The notes beneath the pieces were generated by a model that worked only from the letters and a program-made list of their open reading frames with translations, ran no database searches and was not told the origin of the DNA. A stretch of DNA of 64,000 nt from assembly GCA_964441505.1 (NCBI GenBank), contig CAYTUV010000011.1, positions 1-64,000 of the forward strand. The letters are read 5' to 3'. Positions 35,801 to 44,300 of this stretch are shown one piece after another (within the stretch, counting starts at the first letter, position 1; each line of letters opens with the position of its first letter). The stretch comes from Fen-1258 sp964441505 (GTDB lineage Bacteria; Bacteroidota; Ignavibacteria; Ignavibacteriales; Melioribacteraceae). The translations under genes were made by a program, and so were the position numbers.

Positions 35801-37288
35801 CGGCGGAGTATCATCCCCCATAGAGCCGACCGATTCCTTGCCGCTCTCTGCCATAGGAATAATAAAACGATCGAGATCCTCTTTATCAATTCCGAATGCG
35901 ACACGCAACCGTTTATCGAATCCTCCTTCCGGAAGAGCGAATCCGCCAAACTCCTCAAAATCATCTCCTCTTTCGAGAGCGGACAAATGGCTCTTGACCT
36001 TTTCGGAATATTTATCGTTCTGCGCAACATTTTCAGTAATCTCTTTATTTGTCATTATACCGCTGCCGTCGAGTTTGATTGCAAAATTTTCACCCGACTT
36101 CATATGGTGATGAAGTAAAATATTTTCTTCCTCTATATCAACTACACCAGCTTCGGAAGCCATTATAACTAAACCGTCTTTTGTCATTGTATAGCGTAAG
36201 GGGCGCAGACCGTTTCTATCTAATTTTGCACCGACTAAATCGCCATCGGTAAAAACGAGCGCCGCCGGTCCGTCCCACGGTTCAATATGATTTTCGTGAT
36301 ACACGTAAAAATCTTTTAACTCGGCCGGCATGCTGTTATCGAAAATGTATGGTTCCGGAATCAACATCATCGCACTGTGGAATAAACTTCTTCCGCTGTG
36401 AACAAGAAATTCAAGTATGTTATCTAATGAGTAGGAATCACTTCCGGTTTCGGAAACAATCGGTTTTAATGAATCGAGATGTTCGTTCCAGTAATTTGAT
36501 TTAATGGCTGCTTCGCGTGTTTGCATCCATAAACGGTTTCCCTTGATTGTATTAATTTCTCCGTTATGTCCTAACATTCTAAATGGCTGAGCCATACTCC
36601 AACTTGAAATAGTATTAGTAGAAAATCTTTCATGAAAGAGAGCAACTTTCACTATATATTCGGGCTGGTTAAGATCAAAATAAAATCGCGAGAGTTGATT
36701 CGGCTTCATCATTCCTTTATATACAATTGTTTTGGCGGAGAGAGAACAGATAAAAGTTTCCATCCCGGAATTATAGATTATCTGTTCAACCGATTTCCGT
36801 AAAATATAAAGACGTGTTTCAAAATTATATTTTTCCTGATCTACGCCGGAGAAGAAGAACTGAACAATCATAGGACATGTAGCTTTTCCAATTTCTCCGA
36901 GTACTGCACTGTTGGTAGGTACCCGGCGCATTCCTAAATAGTTTATCTTCAGTTTACCGGAGAATTCCAAAAAATTATTTTCGATGAGAGGCAATTCTTT
37001 TGGGGAAGTGAAAACCATTGCAACACCCAGATTATCATCTCCAATTTTCTTATCGAGTTCTTCCTCCAAAACAATCTTAAAATACTCGAATGGAATATCC
37101 GTAAGAAGTCCTGTTCCATCGCTGGTTCTTTCATCCGAACCTGAAGCACCTCGATGCGACATATTTTTTAATGCCTCAATTGAAAGATCGATTACACGTC
37201 TGCCCGGTTTACCTGATATTTCCGCGATAAACCCGATACCGCATGCATCATGAAATTCCTGCTTAACGATTTTCTTTTCTGAATACAT
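32834..37288 (-). CDS. gltB: Glutamate synthase large (alpha) subunit
   Basis: GltB transfers glutamine amide nitrogen to 2-oxoglutarate. The 1484-residue protein has a class II glutamine amidotransferase domain whose nucleophile is Cys16 (DACGIGF) after a 15-residue propeptide. It also has the central and FMN domains, the [3Fe-4S] ligands in CVMARQCHLNTCPVGIATQ, and a C-terminal GXGXG beta-helix (GAGMTGG). I start at ATG 37288, with AAAGAG upstream; a TTG at 37306 is in frame but lacks a site. No gltD is in the window, so the electron donor (GltD elsewhere, or ferredoxin) is open. It lies 61 nt downstream of the aminotransferase-PEPC fusion and is probably in its operon. Confidence 0.95.
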   Translation of the reverse strand: MYSEKKIVKQEFHDACGIGFIAEISGKPGRRVIDLSIEALKNMSHRGASGSDERTSDGTGLLTDIPFEYFKIVLEEELDKKIGDDNLGVAMVFTSPKELPLIENNFLEFSGKLKINYLGMRRVPTNSAVLGEIGKATCPMIVQFFFSGVDQEKYNFETRLYILRKSVEQIIYNSGMETFICSLSAKTIVYKGMMKPNQLSRFYFDLNQPEYIVKVALFHERFSTNTISSWSMAQPFRMLGHNGEINTIKGNRLWMQTREAAIKSNYWNEHLDSLKPIVSETGSDSYSLDNILEFLVHSGRSLFHSAMMLIPEPYIFDNSMPAELKDFYVYHENHIEPWDGPAALVFTDGDLVGAKLDRNGLRPLRYTMTKDGLVIMASEAGVVDIEEENILLHHHMKSGENFAIKLDGSGIMTNKEITENVAQNDKYSEKVKSHLSALERGDDFEEFGGFALPEGGFDKRLRVAFGIDKEDLDRFIIPMAESGKESVGSMGDDTPPAFVSTQKRKFYDYFKQHFAQVTNPSIDSIRERYVMSLYRYIGSESDLLSDTSAFSGAIRIDSPVLSPREVKLLLDRHHWFPHVIVKCHYNIEDDLSKRIEEIRIECERAALNGAKIIFLSDEGLQPNHVPIPMLLVVSAVHQYLIKKKLRNNCALLSFTGDVIEDHHVACLVAFGASAVYPYMAYELIRENFKDEDWIGKLSNYRNALEKGLLKIMAKMGISTVSSYHGSMLFNAIGISQSLINEYFPSIKSALGGIDLTILKKSLVEKSGKAFSENIELEEIGRFKFRKGGEAHGFSPTVFKKIHNISQNQNKIIHDDEQPVYIRDFLEVIKRDQIPLEEVNSSEEILKRFGLGAVSFGAISEETHRTLARAASMLGIRSNTGEGGEQKDRYSTSNPDKSENCYTKQIASGRFGVTTSYLTAARELQIKIGQGAKPGEGGQLPGEKVTLSIANNRHTTPGVPLISPPPHHDIYSIEDLAQLIYDLKQVNPRANICVKLVSQFGIGIIASGVVKAGADTILISGNDGGTGASPLGSLKHTGLPWELGLSEVHRTLTENGLRGMVTLRVDGGLKNARDVVIASMLGAEEYDFGTSALVAVGCVMARQCHLNTCPVGIATQDTELRKKYKGKPENLVNFMKNITEEIRVILSEIGFGSLADIVGRNDLLKKNNQYKKVLEEKNIDLTILLAKDEKHNFFFDSRKKVKIPTTKFEQHFAEGINEEVLPAIMTHGRVIVNRKLKNTDRAVGSRISGLISFLYGPSEFKGYIQYRLNGAAGQSLGAFLVDNVEMRLSGVANDYVGKGMSGGLITIRFPRTIRKSLEGNTIIGNVALYGATGGEIFVAGKAGERFAVRNSGAAAVVEGVGNHCCEYMTRGFVIVLGEAGKNFGAGMTGGLAFIYHERSAIEKNLNSEYVRIDLLSLPDEDLIYKYIVNHEFHTGSTIAKAILENWDCEKNKFVKIIPKAIDTVNYNKIFEEQFYARMKSVFALD

Positions 37289-37349
37289 GATTAGCTCTTT
37301 ATTCAAATTATGTTAAAATATCTTTCGAAATTTGTAGGTGATTCTAAAA

Positions 37350-40300
37350 TCAACCGCTCTCACCTGTAAGATGTGCAATTTGCAACAGGTAAAATCTCAA
37401 AAGGTCTTGCTGCTTTAAGGATAGTGCTTGTTCTTCAATCTTTATTATTCTTTCCACTTCTTTAATTGCACGTATTATATTAATCGGCACTTCAACCATC
37501 CCTTCGGAAACGGTCGAGAGATATTCAAAAGCCGCGGCAAGAAATTGACGCATATTATCGTCACCAGACATCTGGAAAAAGTTGGCTATTTCCGATGACA
37601 GCTTTATTTTTTTTGGTGCAAACGATAATTCTTTAGTCGCACTATTTGATGAGAGCGAATGCAGAGCAATTGCTAATTCGGAAAAACTTGCAACTCTCTG
37701 AAAAACAGGCTGTTCAAGAAGATCCCAAATTTTTTCCCGCCACAATTTTACTTGATCGGGAACTATAAGAAGTTTTTTCATCGCATCAATCCATCTCGGA
37801 TCAACATTACCCTTTATTGATGAGAACAGAACATCCGGGTCCGTATTGAACAAATTCGATTGAAGAAGAACTGCGAGATCGGGGCGAAGAGTTGGTAACA
37901 GATTAGAAATGAATCTACCGGCTTCGAAAAAATCGGCTACATCTAATCCGTGTCTTCTTAGTAATTCACGCTGGAATAGAGGTAAATATTTATTCATCGA
38001 ATCAATATCTTCCCGCAATGCGAGGAATGCAGAATTGGCAGCGGGAAATGCTTTTTCCAACTTATTCAGATAGATAAGTTCAACATCGTGATAGACTCTT
38101 AACGAATGTAAAATTTCATAAACGGGCAGATTAGGTAGAATTCGATCTTCTATCAAAGAAAGAGCTTCACCTTCTGCAAATTCTTTCTGAGAAAAAATAT
38201 CCAGCGCCCTAAATAGTCCCGTTGTTAATTGATTAATTCCGAGTACGGTAGTTTGCGACTGGTTATGTGCTATTGCGCGCAGCATACTTCCGTAACGAGA
38301 AAAAGGGATTGTCTCTGCAATCTTTTCAAGAATTTTCTGTCCCGCGTTTCCGGTCACTCCGTGTCCCGGACGGATTGTCGGTCTGTCTCTTAGCGGCGGA
38401 GTAGTTCTTGCGATGAAATATGAAATAATATGAATACCAATAACGTCTTCCTCTCTTCCGTATAAAATTTGTCTGAAGTTCTCCGTTAAGATTGACAGGA
38501 ACTCATCAAACAAATTATCTTTTCTTCCGATAGTGAGTCTTTCCAATTCCTGCAAACCGCGTGATCTGAATTGAAGCCGTGTTTCAACAAGCGGTTCACC
38601 TGCTCTAACAATTTCGGTCTCATAAAATTTTTGAGATTCTTTTACGTGAAATAACAATTGAGATAATTCATCGGCAGAGATGTACCTAAACTTTTCTGAA
38701 ATGCCGCTTTGAAATGTGCGAAGATCACCGCCGGCAAAAATTCCCATCAAAGGAGTGGTAGCATATTCGGTACTTTTCTTTGTAGATTCTTTCAGATGAA
38801 TCGAAAATCTTTTAAGAGAATCCGAAGAAGTGTAAAACGCTGCCGTTCCTGCAACAGTTGAATAATAACCTCCCTGACGCTGCATCGGTTCTCCGCTTCC
38901 CATTTTCATTCTAACTTTGCCGGTCAAACCTTTTTCTGCAAGCCAAGATGTTAATTCGTATTTCGCTTTTTTGTAAAGACTCATTCCTGCCGCCTGTCCA
39001 ACCTGCTGGCTCAGATCCGAACCGGCAACGAATACTTCGCAAATAATTTCCGAAAATCTTTCATTCGTTTCCTGATTCAATCTTCTGCTTTGAAGAGCAT
39101 ACTCCCAAATTTTGTTGAGATAATTATTCAGGTTTTCCACCGCATCAATATCTTCAAAGAGAGGAATAATCCATAGTGCAGGATTTTCTGCCTTCCCGCT
39201 GCCCCGCAGATTTTGTTCACGCCGTGAACGGATCTTTCTATCAAGTGATATCAACGCTTCCGGCTTAGTAGACATACTCACCTGCAGAGCCAAAATCATT
39301 CCGGGATTATCATACTTTTCGGCAATCTCATTAATTTCATTAATGTTGTGAACAGTTGTATCCATCGCAAATTGATCCTGAGCAGTTATCATTTTTTGAT
39401 GAATGCGCGGGGTAATAATAAATCGTTTCAATAAGTCTTTATACAAACAAGCTTCTAACAGCAATTCGTTGTTTCCAATATTCTTTTCAATTGCCGGTAG
39501 TAATGAGTTAAGAGTTTTCCTGATCCGTTTGTTCAAGTAAAAATAGTATTCAAGGGTTTTTCTTCTCTGCAAACGAAGTTCAAGCATTTTTCTTTCTAAC
39601 CGGTCGTTATGATGCCATAGCGATGTTAACGGATCCTGCGCAATATGCAGCTTCATTCCGAATTGTCTGAACTTACCCGGTTTTAAATTAAACGGAAGAA
39701 TGCCCCGGTATCTTTTTTCAAGCTGATGAGTAAGAATTGTTATTTCGTTCAACAGTTTGGAAAAGCGGGCATTGGTTTCAGGAAATTTTTCTATCTCGTT
39801 CAATAGAACGGAATCAATTTTAATCGAGTTTTCATACTTTAGAAGAATGCTGAGCAACTCAGATTGCCGTGCAATATTTTCAATTACCACCGATGCAACT
39901 AAGCTATGTCCTTGACCGGAAGGGCGGTTACTCCCGTCCCAATCTCCCCAGAAAGAGTGAAATACCTGAAATGAATGATCTGAATAAAGTTTGGTATAAT
40001 TCTCAGCGGCAATGAATGATTTCAAATCGATCAAAAGTTCAGCCGGTTCTTCGCTCGATACTATAGCAACATTTAATCCGAGAAATTCTAGAACCAACTC
40101 TTCAGAGGATTTTTTAATAAGAACTTCGGTAATATTTTTTTTCTTGATCACACGCTCAATCAACTCTTCAAATAAGATTTCCGATTTCAGCGAATACATC
40201 TGTGTGGGATGGACGGTGCGGTCGTATAATCTTTCCTTAAATGCGATTTGTCTTCTTTCAAGATTATCTTTATAAAATTCTTTCTTAAGAGTTTCGATTA

Positions 40301-42968
40301 GAACTTTTCCTTTATCGGCCATTACTTTTTCCATCAGATCAAACGCAATAGTTAACCTATCATGGAATCTCTGCTTGAACAGAGAAAGTCTCTCTGGTAA
40401 AAAATCCTCTTCAAAACGTAACTCGTAACCCTGACCATGCAGTTCGCCATTCTGATTGTTCAGGTGAACCCTGATTTTCTCTTTACAGAGTTTCAGAATG
40501 CTTTGTTCAATGCTATTCCATTTGTCATAATATTCAGTTTTAGAAAATGATTTTTTTTCAACGATCGGATTAACAATAAACTTCTTACGGCTGTAATTCG
40601 AAGACTCTTCGGCTATCATTCTATTAAGATCAATCAGAACCCTTCGTGTTTTTTTCAAAAGAGTTTCGGCATTATCTGTACCGCCGAGTGTTAGCCGGAA
40701 AGTTTTTCTGCCAGTCTCAAATCCTTTTTCCGTACGGGCAAATGTTGAAAGGGGTAGAAGACCAATTCCCTGCCGGGCTAATCCCGATGCGAGCCAATCA
40801 AGAGATAATCCAACAGGAAGTTTATCTATTATCATTTGCGGATACATACTTCCCTTTGGCGAGGTAATACTAATATCAAAAAGGTTTCTTTCTTTCGGCA
40901 GTATGTTAACAGCTTCCCGAAGTGAATTCATCCTCTCATCAAAAATTTTATTACGCAAACGCCAATATGAATTGACGGTCTCTGCCCTGTTCCTATAAAA
41001 CAGGTAAGTTAAAAATAGAGCTGCGGCATTCGGTTCAATTGTAGAATTGATCGCCTGAAATTTCTTATACATTTCCGGGTGGCGTATTTCAAGTACGGAT
41101 AAACGCGCACCTGCAAGCGAGTCTGTCTTAGAAACAGAATGTACTGTGATTAAATAATCGGACTCTTCACTGCTTAGATAACCTGATCCTTGCAGTTCAT
41201 CAACTAATTGACGGATTGTTTTTATTTCTCTTAGCCGATCTGCGGGTTCAACATTCTGATATGATAGATCATCAATGACAAATATTTTTCTTTCGAGCAG
41301 CCATTTAACAAGTCGTGTTACCGACTCACGATTGAATTCCTGACCTGTTGCATTATGAGGATTATTAAGAACAACCGCACCATACGTTTTCCAATTTGGG
41401 TCTTCGATCAGTTTGTTTCTTACTAAATCAATCATTGCATCAACATCAAGTTCGTAATCATCCGTAAGAGGAACAACCGAAACTGACGGGAAGCAATGTT
41501 CGTAAGTCCAGCTTAAATCGGGAATGATGACTTCTTTTATTCCGCAGTGATATCCCAGCAAACCCAATCCTGTTCTTGATGAACCGCTGACAGCCATACT
41601 ATTTGAGATTTTATATTCGGGATGGTGTTTCAAAAATGAAAAGAGGAAACTATTCACTAATTCGTTTATCCATTCTTTAGAGTGGATGTTCTCTACAAAT
41701 TTATTGAGCAGTTCTCTTGAATCGCTGTTCGAGAAAAGATCATACGAATAAAGAGAAGTGAACTTTTCTATTTTTCTCGCTAAGTAGCTATCGTTATAAG
41801 AGATTCTCTCAAAAATCTTTTCTACTTGTTTGGTTCGTTTACCTATAATGCCGATAAATTTTTCTTCAGCATCTTTTACATAACCTTTCACAAATTCAAC
41901 GCCATCAACCGGCAGTTGGGAATTTTCATATACTGGTTTAATTTCAATTGCCGTTTCTTTTTTTGAAGAATCATCTTTGAAAATATTTTCTTTCAATACA
42001 AATGAAAGCAGTTCTACTTCCGAAGCCGAAGGAGTGCCTTTCAACTGGAACTGCACCGTCTCCATCACTCTTATATAATCTGCATTGCCTGCAATAAATA
42101 CTGTGGAAAGATTGTCAAGTAACGGCGAAAATATTCCGGGTGTTAAAATGCGCACTACCCGGTTAATCATTTTTGCTTCGCGTGCAAGAGAAAGATGATT
42201 TGGCGCGTTGTTGATCTCGACAAAAAAGAGAGGATAATCCAGACTCAACAGACGCAGTTTTCTTCTGGTCTCCTCTTTTGTGTTTTTACCTAATAGCAGA
42301 AAGGCAGGAACATTCGGAGATTCGCTATAATTCTCTTGAAGATCCAAAAACATCTCTTCTTCTTCAGAAGAAGCAATATGAATCTTGAGATTAGAAAATG
42401 CTTTTAAGTGTTCCGGAAGAGTAATACCGTATAAATAAATAGTTGTCGGATGATAATTCAGATAATTTGATAACGAGTGAAATAAAAGCCGTATTGCTTC
42501 AAAGACTCCGCCCGAAGCCAGTATGATTTCTCTTTTCCCGGATGTCTCGCCTAAATCATACGATAACGGTTCCTGCTGATTTTTAATTAACCATTCGTTG
42601 AAATATTTTATAAGAAAGTTTGGATTTTTTTTATTGAATCCGCCGCGCGGCATATAAGGCGCACTCTTTTTTATTAAATCCAGAAAGAATTGAAGCTTAC
42701 TCTTATCCTCTTCAACCCATCCCAGTTCCTCTCTAATTTTTTCAAGATTATCTTCAGATAAATTCTGATCATCAACTCTTAGTCCAAGAATCATCCGTAG
42801 AAATGCAGATGACAGAACATTATCCTGTACAGGATTTCCGATATGAAAATTAACACGGTCTTCGGCAGAGACGGATGAAGAAGCGGTTGCTTCACTCACT
42901 TCCGAGACTCTTGCAGCTTTTATCGGTCTGAGTCTAAAATATTCCAGCGGATTTATCTGTTTTGTCAT
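37350..42968 (-). CDS. Tandem aminotransferase - PEP-carboxylase-like fusion protein
   Basis: This 1872-residue protein has three parts. Residues about 38-330 look like a degenerate fold-type I aminotransferase (NFHIGNPVQD, YMPRGGF, ASGGVFEAIRLL, TVFIAGNADYIRVMETVQF) with no SK lysine. Residues about 380-785 are an intact aminotransferase: NNPHNATG (535-542), Asp567/Tyr570 in DDLSY, the PLP lysine Lys614 in SVSKT, and Arg758 in TFRLTLGG. Residues about 800-1872 resemble PEP carboxylase: His920 in VHPTQ (TAHPTE in PEPC), GDWDG at 1008-1012 (GGDRDG), PLFEDID with Glu1272 (PLFETLDD), and GSDLSQQVGQAAG with Asp1318 (YSDSAKDAG). The PEPC lysine is Gln1321 and the HGRGG loop is not conserved, so activity is uncertain. 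Its ATG directly follows the SPFH gene stop; gltB follows. Confidence 0.75.
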   Translation of the reverse strand: MTKQINPLEYFRLRPIKAARVSEVSEATASSSVSAEDRVNFHIGNPVQDNVLSSAFLRMILGLRVDDQNLSEDNLEKIREELGWVEEDKSKLQFFLDLIKKSAPYMPRGGFNKKNPNFLIKYFNEWLIKNQQEPLSYDLGETSGKREIILASGGVFEAIRLLFHSLSNYLNYHPTTIYLYGITLPEHLKAFSNLKIHIASSEEEEMFLDLQENYSESPNVPAFLLLGKNTKEETRRKLRLLSLDYPLFFVEINNAPNHLSLAREAKMINRVVRILTPGIFSPLLDNLSTVFIAGNADYIRVMETVQFQLKGTPSASEVELLSFVLKENIFKDDSSKKETAIEIKPVYENSQLPVDGVEFVKGYVKDAEEKFIGIIGKRTKQVEKIFERISYNDSYLARKIEKFTSLYSYDLFSNSDSRELLNKFVENIHSKEWINELVNSFLFSFLKHHPEYKISNSMAVSGSSRTGLGLLGYHCGIKEVIIPDLSWTYEHCFPSVSVVPLTDDYELDVDAMIDLVRNKLIEDPNWKTYGAVVLNNPHNATGQEFNRESVTRLVKWLLERKIFVIDDLSYQNVEPADRLREIKTIRQLVDELQGSGYLSSEESDYLITVHSVSKTDSLAGARLSVLEIRHPEMYKKFQAINSTIEPNAAALFLTYLFYRNRAETVNSYWRLRNKIFDERMNSLREAVNILPKERNLFDISITSPKGSMYPQMIIDKLPVGLSLDWLASGLARQGIGLLPLSTFARTEKGFETGRKTFRLTLGGTDNAETLLKKTRRVLIDLNRMIAEESSNYSRKKFIVNPIVEKKSFSKTEYYDKWNSIEQSILKLCKEKIRVHLNNQNGELHGQGYELRFEEDFLPERLSLFKQRFHDRLTIAFDLMEKVMADKGKVLIETLKKEFYKDNLERRQIAFKERLYDRTVHPTQMYSLKSEILFEELIERVIKKKNITEVLIKKSSEELVLEFLGLNVAIVSSEEPAELLIDLKSFIAAENYTKLYSDHSFQVFHSFWGDWDGSNRPSGQGHSLVASVVIENIARQSELLSILLKYENSIKIDSVLLNEIEKFPETNARFSKLLNEITILTHQLEKRYRGILPFNLKPGKFRQFGMKLHIAQDPLTSLWHHNDRLERKMLELRLQRRKTLEYYFYLNKRIRKTLNSLLPAIEKNIGNNELLLEACLYKDLLKRFIITPRIHQKMITAQDQFAMDTTVHNINEINEIAEKYDNPGMILALQVSMSTKPEALISLDRKIRSRREQNLRGSGKAENPALWIIPLFEDIDAVENLNNYLNKIWEYALQSRRLNQETNERFSEIICEVFVAGSDLSQQVGQAAGMSLYKKAKYELTSWLAEKGLTGKVRMKMGSGEPMQRQGGYYSTVAGTAAFYTSSDSLKRFSIHLKESTKKSTEYATTPLMGIFAGGDLRTFQSGISEKFRYISADELSQLLFHVKESQKFYETEIVRAGEPLVETRLQFRSRGLQELERLTIGRKDNLFDEFLSILTENFRQILYGREEDVIGIHIISYFIARTTPPLRDRPTIRPGHGVTGNAGQKILEKIAETIPFSRYGSMLRAIAHNQSQTTVLGINQLTTGLFRALDIFSQKEFAEGEALSLIEDRILPNLPVYEILHSLRVYHDVELIYLNKLEKAFPAANSAFLALREDIDSMNKYLPLFQRELLRRHGLDVADFFEAGRFISNLLPTLRPDLAVLLQSNLFNTDPDVLFSSIKGNVDPRWIDAMKKLLIVPDQVKLWREKIWDLLEQPVFQRVASFSELAIALHSLSSNSATKELSFAPKKIKLSSEIANFFQMSGDDNMRQFLAAAFEYLSTVSEGMVEVPINIIRAIKEVERIIKIEEQALSLKQQDLLRFYLLQIAHLTGESG

Positions 42969-43964
42969 TTAAGGATTATCTGTTTTTTGTTTATTCTTTT
43001 CATCATTCTTTTGCGAAGAGTTGCCTACCGCATTCTGGAAAAATTTTTGAAACATTCCTAGTAAATCGGAACCTTGAGAGATATCATTTGGAGAAAGAGA
43101 AACTATAGTTCTGGCATTTTTTAATGACTGGCTTGCTTCTGCCAATCTTGCCGCCTGCGGAGTTAACATTAACAGTTCAGGATTCTTCTTCAACAGTTCC
43201 AGTTCCTGATTATCAAATTCAAGCTGCATTCTTTTTCTTTTTAACTCATCTTCCATTCTTTGTTGAGCCAATTCAGATTCTTTTTCCAATTCGGTTTTTT
43301 TCAATTCATATTTTTTTAATTCGAGTTCGCTTTCCATCACCGCAATTTCTTCATCGGCTTTAAGTTTAGTTTTGGCTGCGGATATTCTTGCTCTTTGATT
43401 TAACAATTCTGTCTGCTCTATAATTCTTGCCGATTCCTGCCTGCGCATCGCGTCCGATATTTCAGAATCGAGAGCTTCGAAGGATTGAACTGTAAGTGAA
43501 ATAATTTCTAAACCAAACTTATCGGCTCTCGCATTAACTTTTTCATTAAGATAATTCGATATATTTTCCGAGGAAAGATCCTCAACGCCATATTTCTCTG
43601 TGTATTCTTTTACAAGGTCGTGAATTACAATTTCCAATTCCTTTGCCGATTTGACCAGGGCATTTGTATTCCACCCTCCGACACGGATTAGTGTAGAAAT
43701 ATTCTTTAGCAACGCAGCAACCGTTGCAGAGAGTTTGATTTTAATATCCAGATTACCTTTGGCCGCAGCATCAACAGTCAGTTGTGTTGAATGTGTTGTG
43801 TTCGAAAGTGCAAGGCTGAAATGCCGCGGATAAAAACGGCTTTTGCGGAATTCGATTTTCCCTTTCGATTCAAACAAAATTATCTGATCGGGTTTCCGCA
43901 ACCGATATTCATAAATGAAAGCCAGTACTGCAACGAGTAACAAAACACCTATGCTAATCCACAT
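42969..43964 (-). CDS. SPFH/Band 7 (flotillin-like) membrane protein
   Basis: The 331-residue protein has an N-terminal membrane helix (residues about 3-20), an SPFH domain (about 25-190, with NARADKFGLEIISLTVQSFE near the end of the domain) and then a charged Glu/Lys/Ala/Arg coiled coil (about 190-270: ARISAAKTKLKADEEIAVME). The tail is polar. SPFH proteins oligomerise into membrane rings or scaffolds. It has an AGGAG site 7 nt before the ATG and heads the apparent unit SPFH - fusion enzyme - gltB. Its stop codon touches the next start. A membrane-scaffold role for the large enzyme is conjecture from this layout. Confidence 0.85.
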   Translation of the reverse strand: MWISIGVLLLVAVLAFIYEYRLRKPDQIILFESKGKIEFRKSRFYPRHFSLALSNTTHSTQLTVDAAAKGNLDIKIKLSATVAALLKNISTLIRVGGWNTNALVKSAKELEIVIHDLVKEYTEKYGVEDLSSENISNYLNEKVNARADKFGLEIISLTVQSFEALDSEISDAMRRQESARIIEQTELLNQRARISAAKTKLKADEEIAVMESELELKKYELKKTELEKESELAQQRMEDELKRKRMQLEFDNQELELLKKNPELLMLTPQAARLAEASQSLKNARTIVSLSPNDISQGSDLLGMFQKFFQNAVGNSSQKNDEKNKQKTDNP

Positions 43965-44300
43965 AGTCTTTTCTCCTAATGTTTATCAATCTTTTTTCAG
44001 ATGATTTACTGAGATTTGAGTTGGAGACCATTGCTAATATCTCCTTAATTTATTTTCAATCCGGCACTGATCTTCAGTGTAAAATTCTCTAATCAACTTT
44101 TACTGTTTACAATCAGTCCCAATGATTTTTCAATCTAAAATGTGCGGCTCGCTTGAAGTTAGAGTTTTTGGAACAATTCCGCCATTGAAGTTCTATGTCG
44201 AATCAAAATGGTTTTAGAATGATTTTCGCTTCAATAGAAAGAACTCTTCTTCTTTCTAACATTAAAAATTCGGGAGTAATTCCCAAAATATTTTTAAGAA
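43965..44300. other. Gap between the leu/ilv operon and the SPFH unit
   Basis: This 336-nt AT-rich gap contains the cimA terminator (44261-44284) at one end and should hold the promoter for the SPFH unit on the minus strand. I could not find a TTG-N20-TAnnTTTG promoter in it. No gene, tRNA or repeat is visible. Confidence 0.5.
44261..44284 (-). terminator. Intrinsic terminator after cimA
   Basis: On the minus strand gggaattactccc (44284-44272) forms a short GGGA/TCCC hairpin followed by gaatttttaatg, 16 nt after the cimA stop. The stem is short but the T run is present, and the position fits the end of the branched-chain amino-acid operon. Confidence 0.6.
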
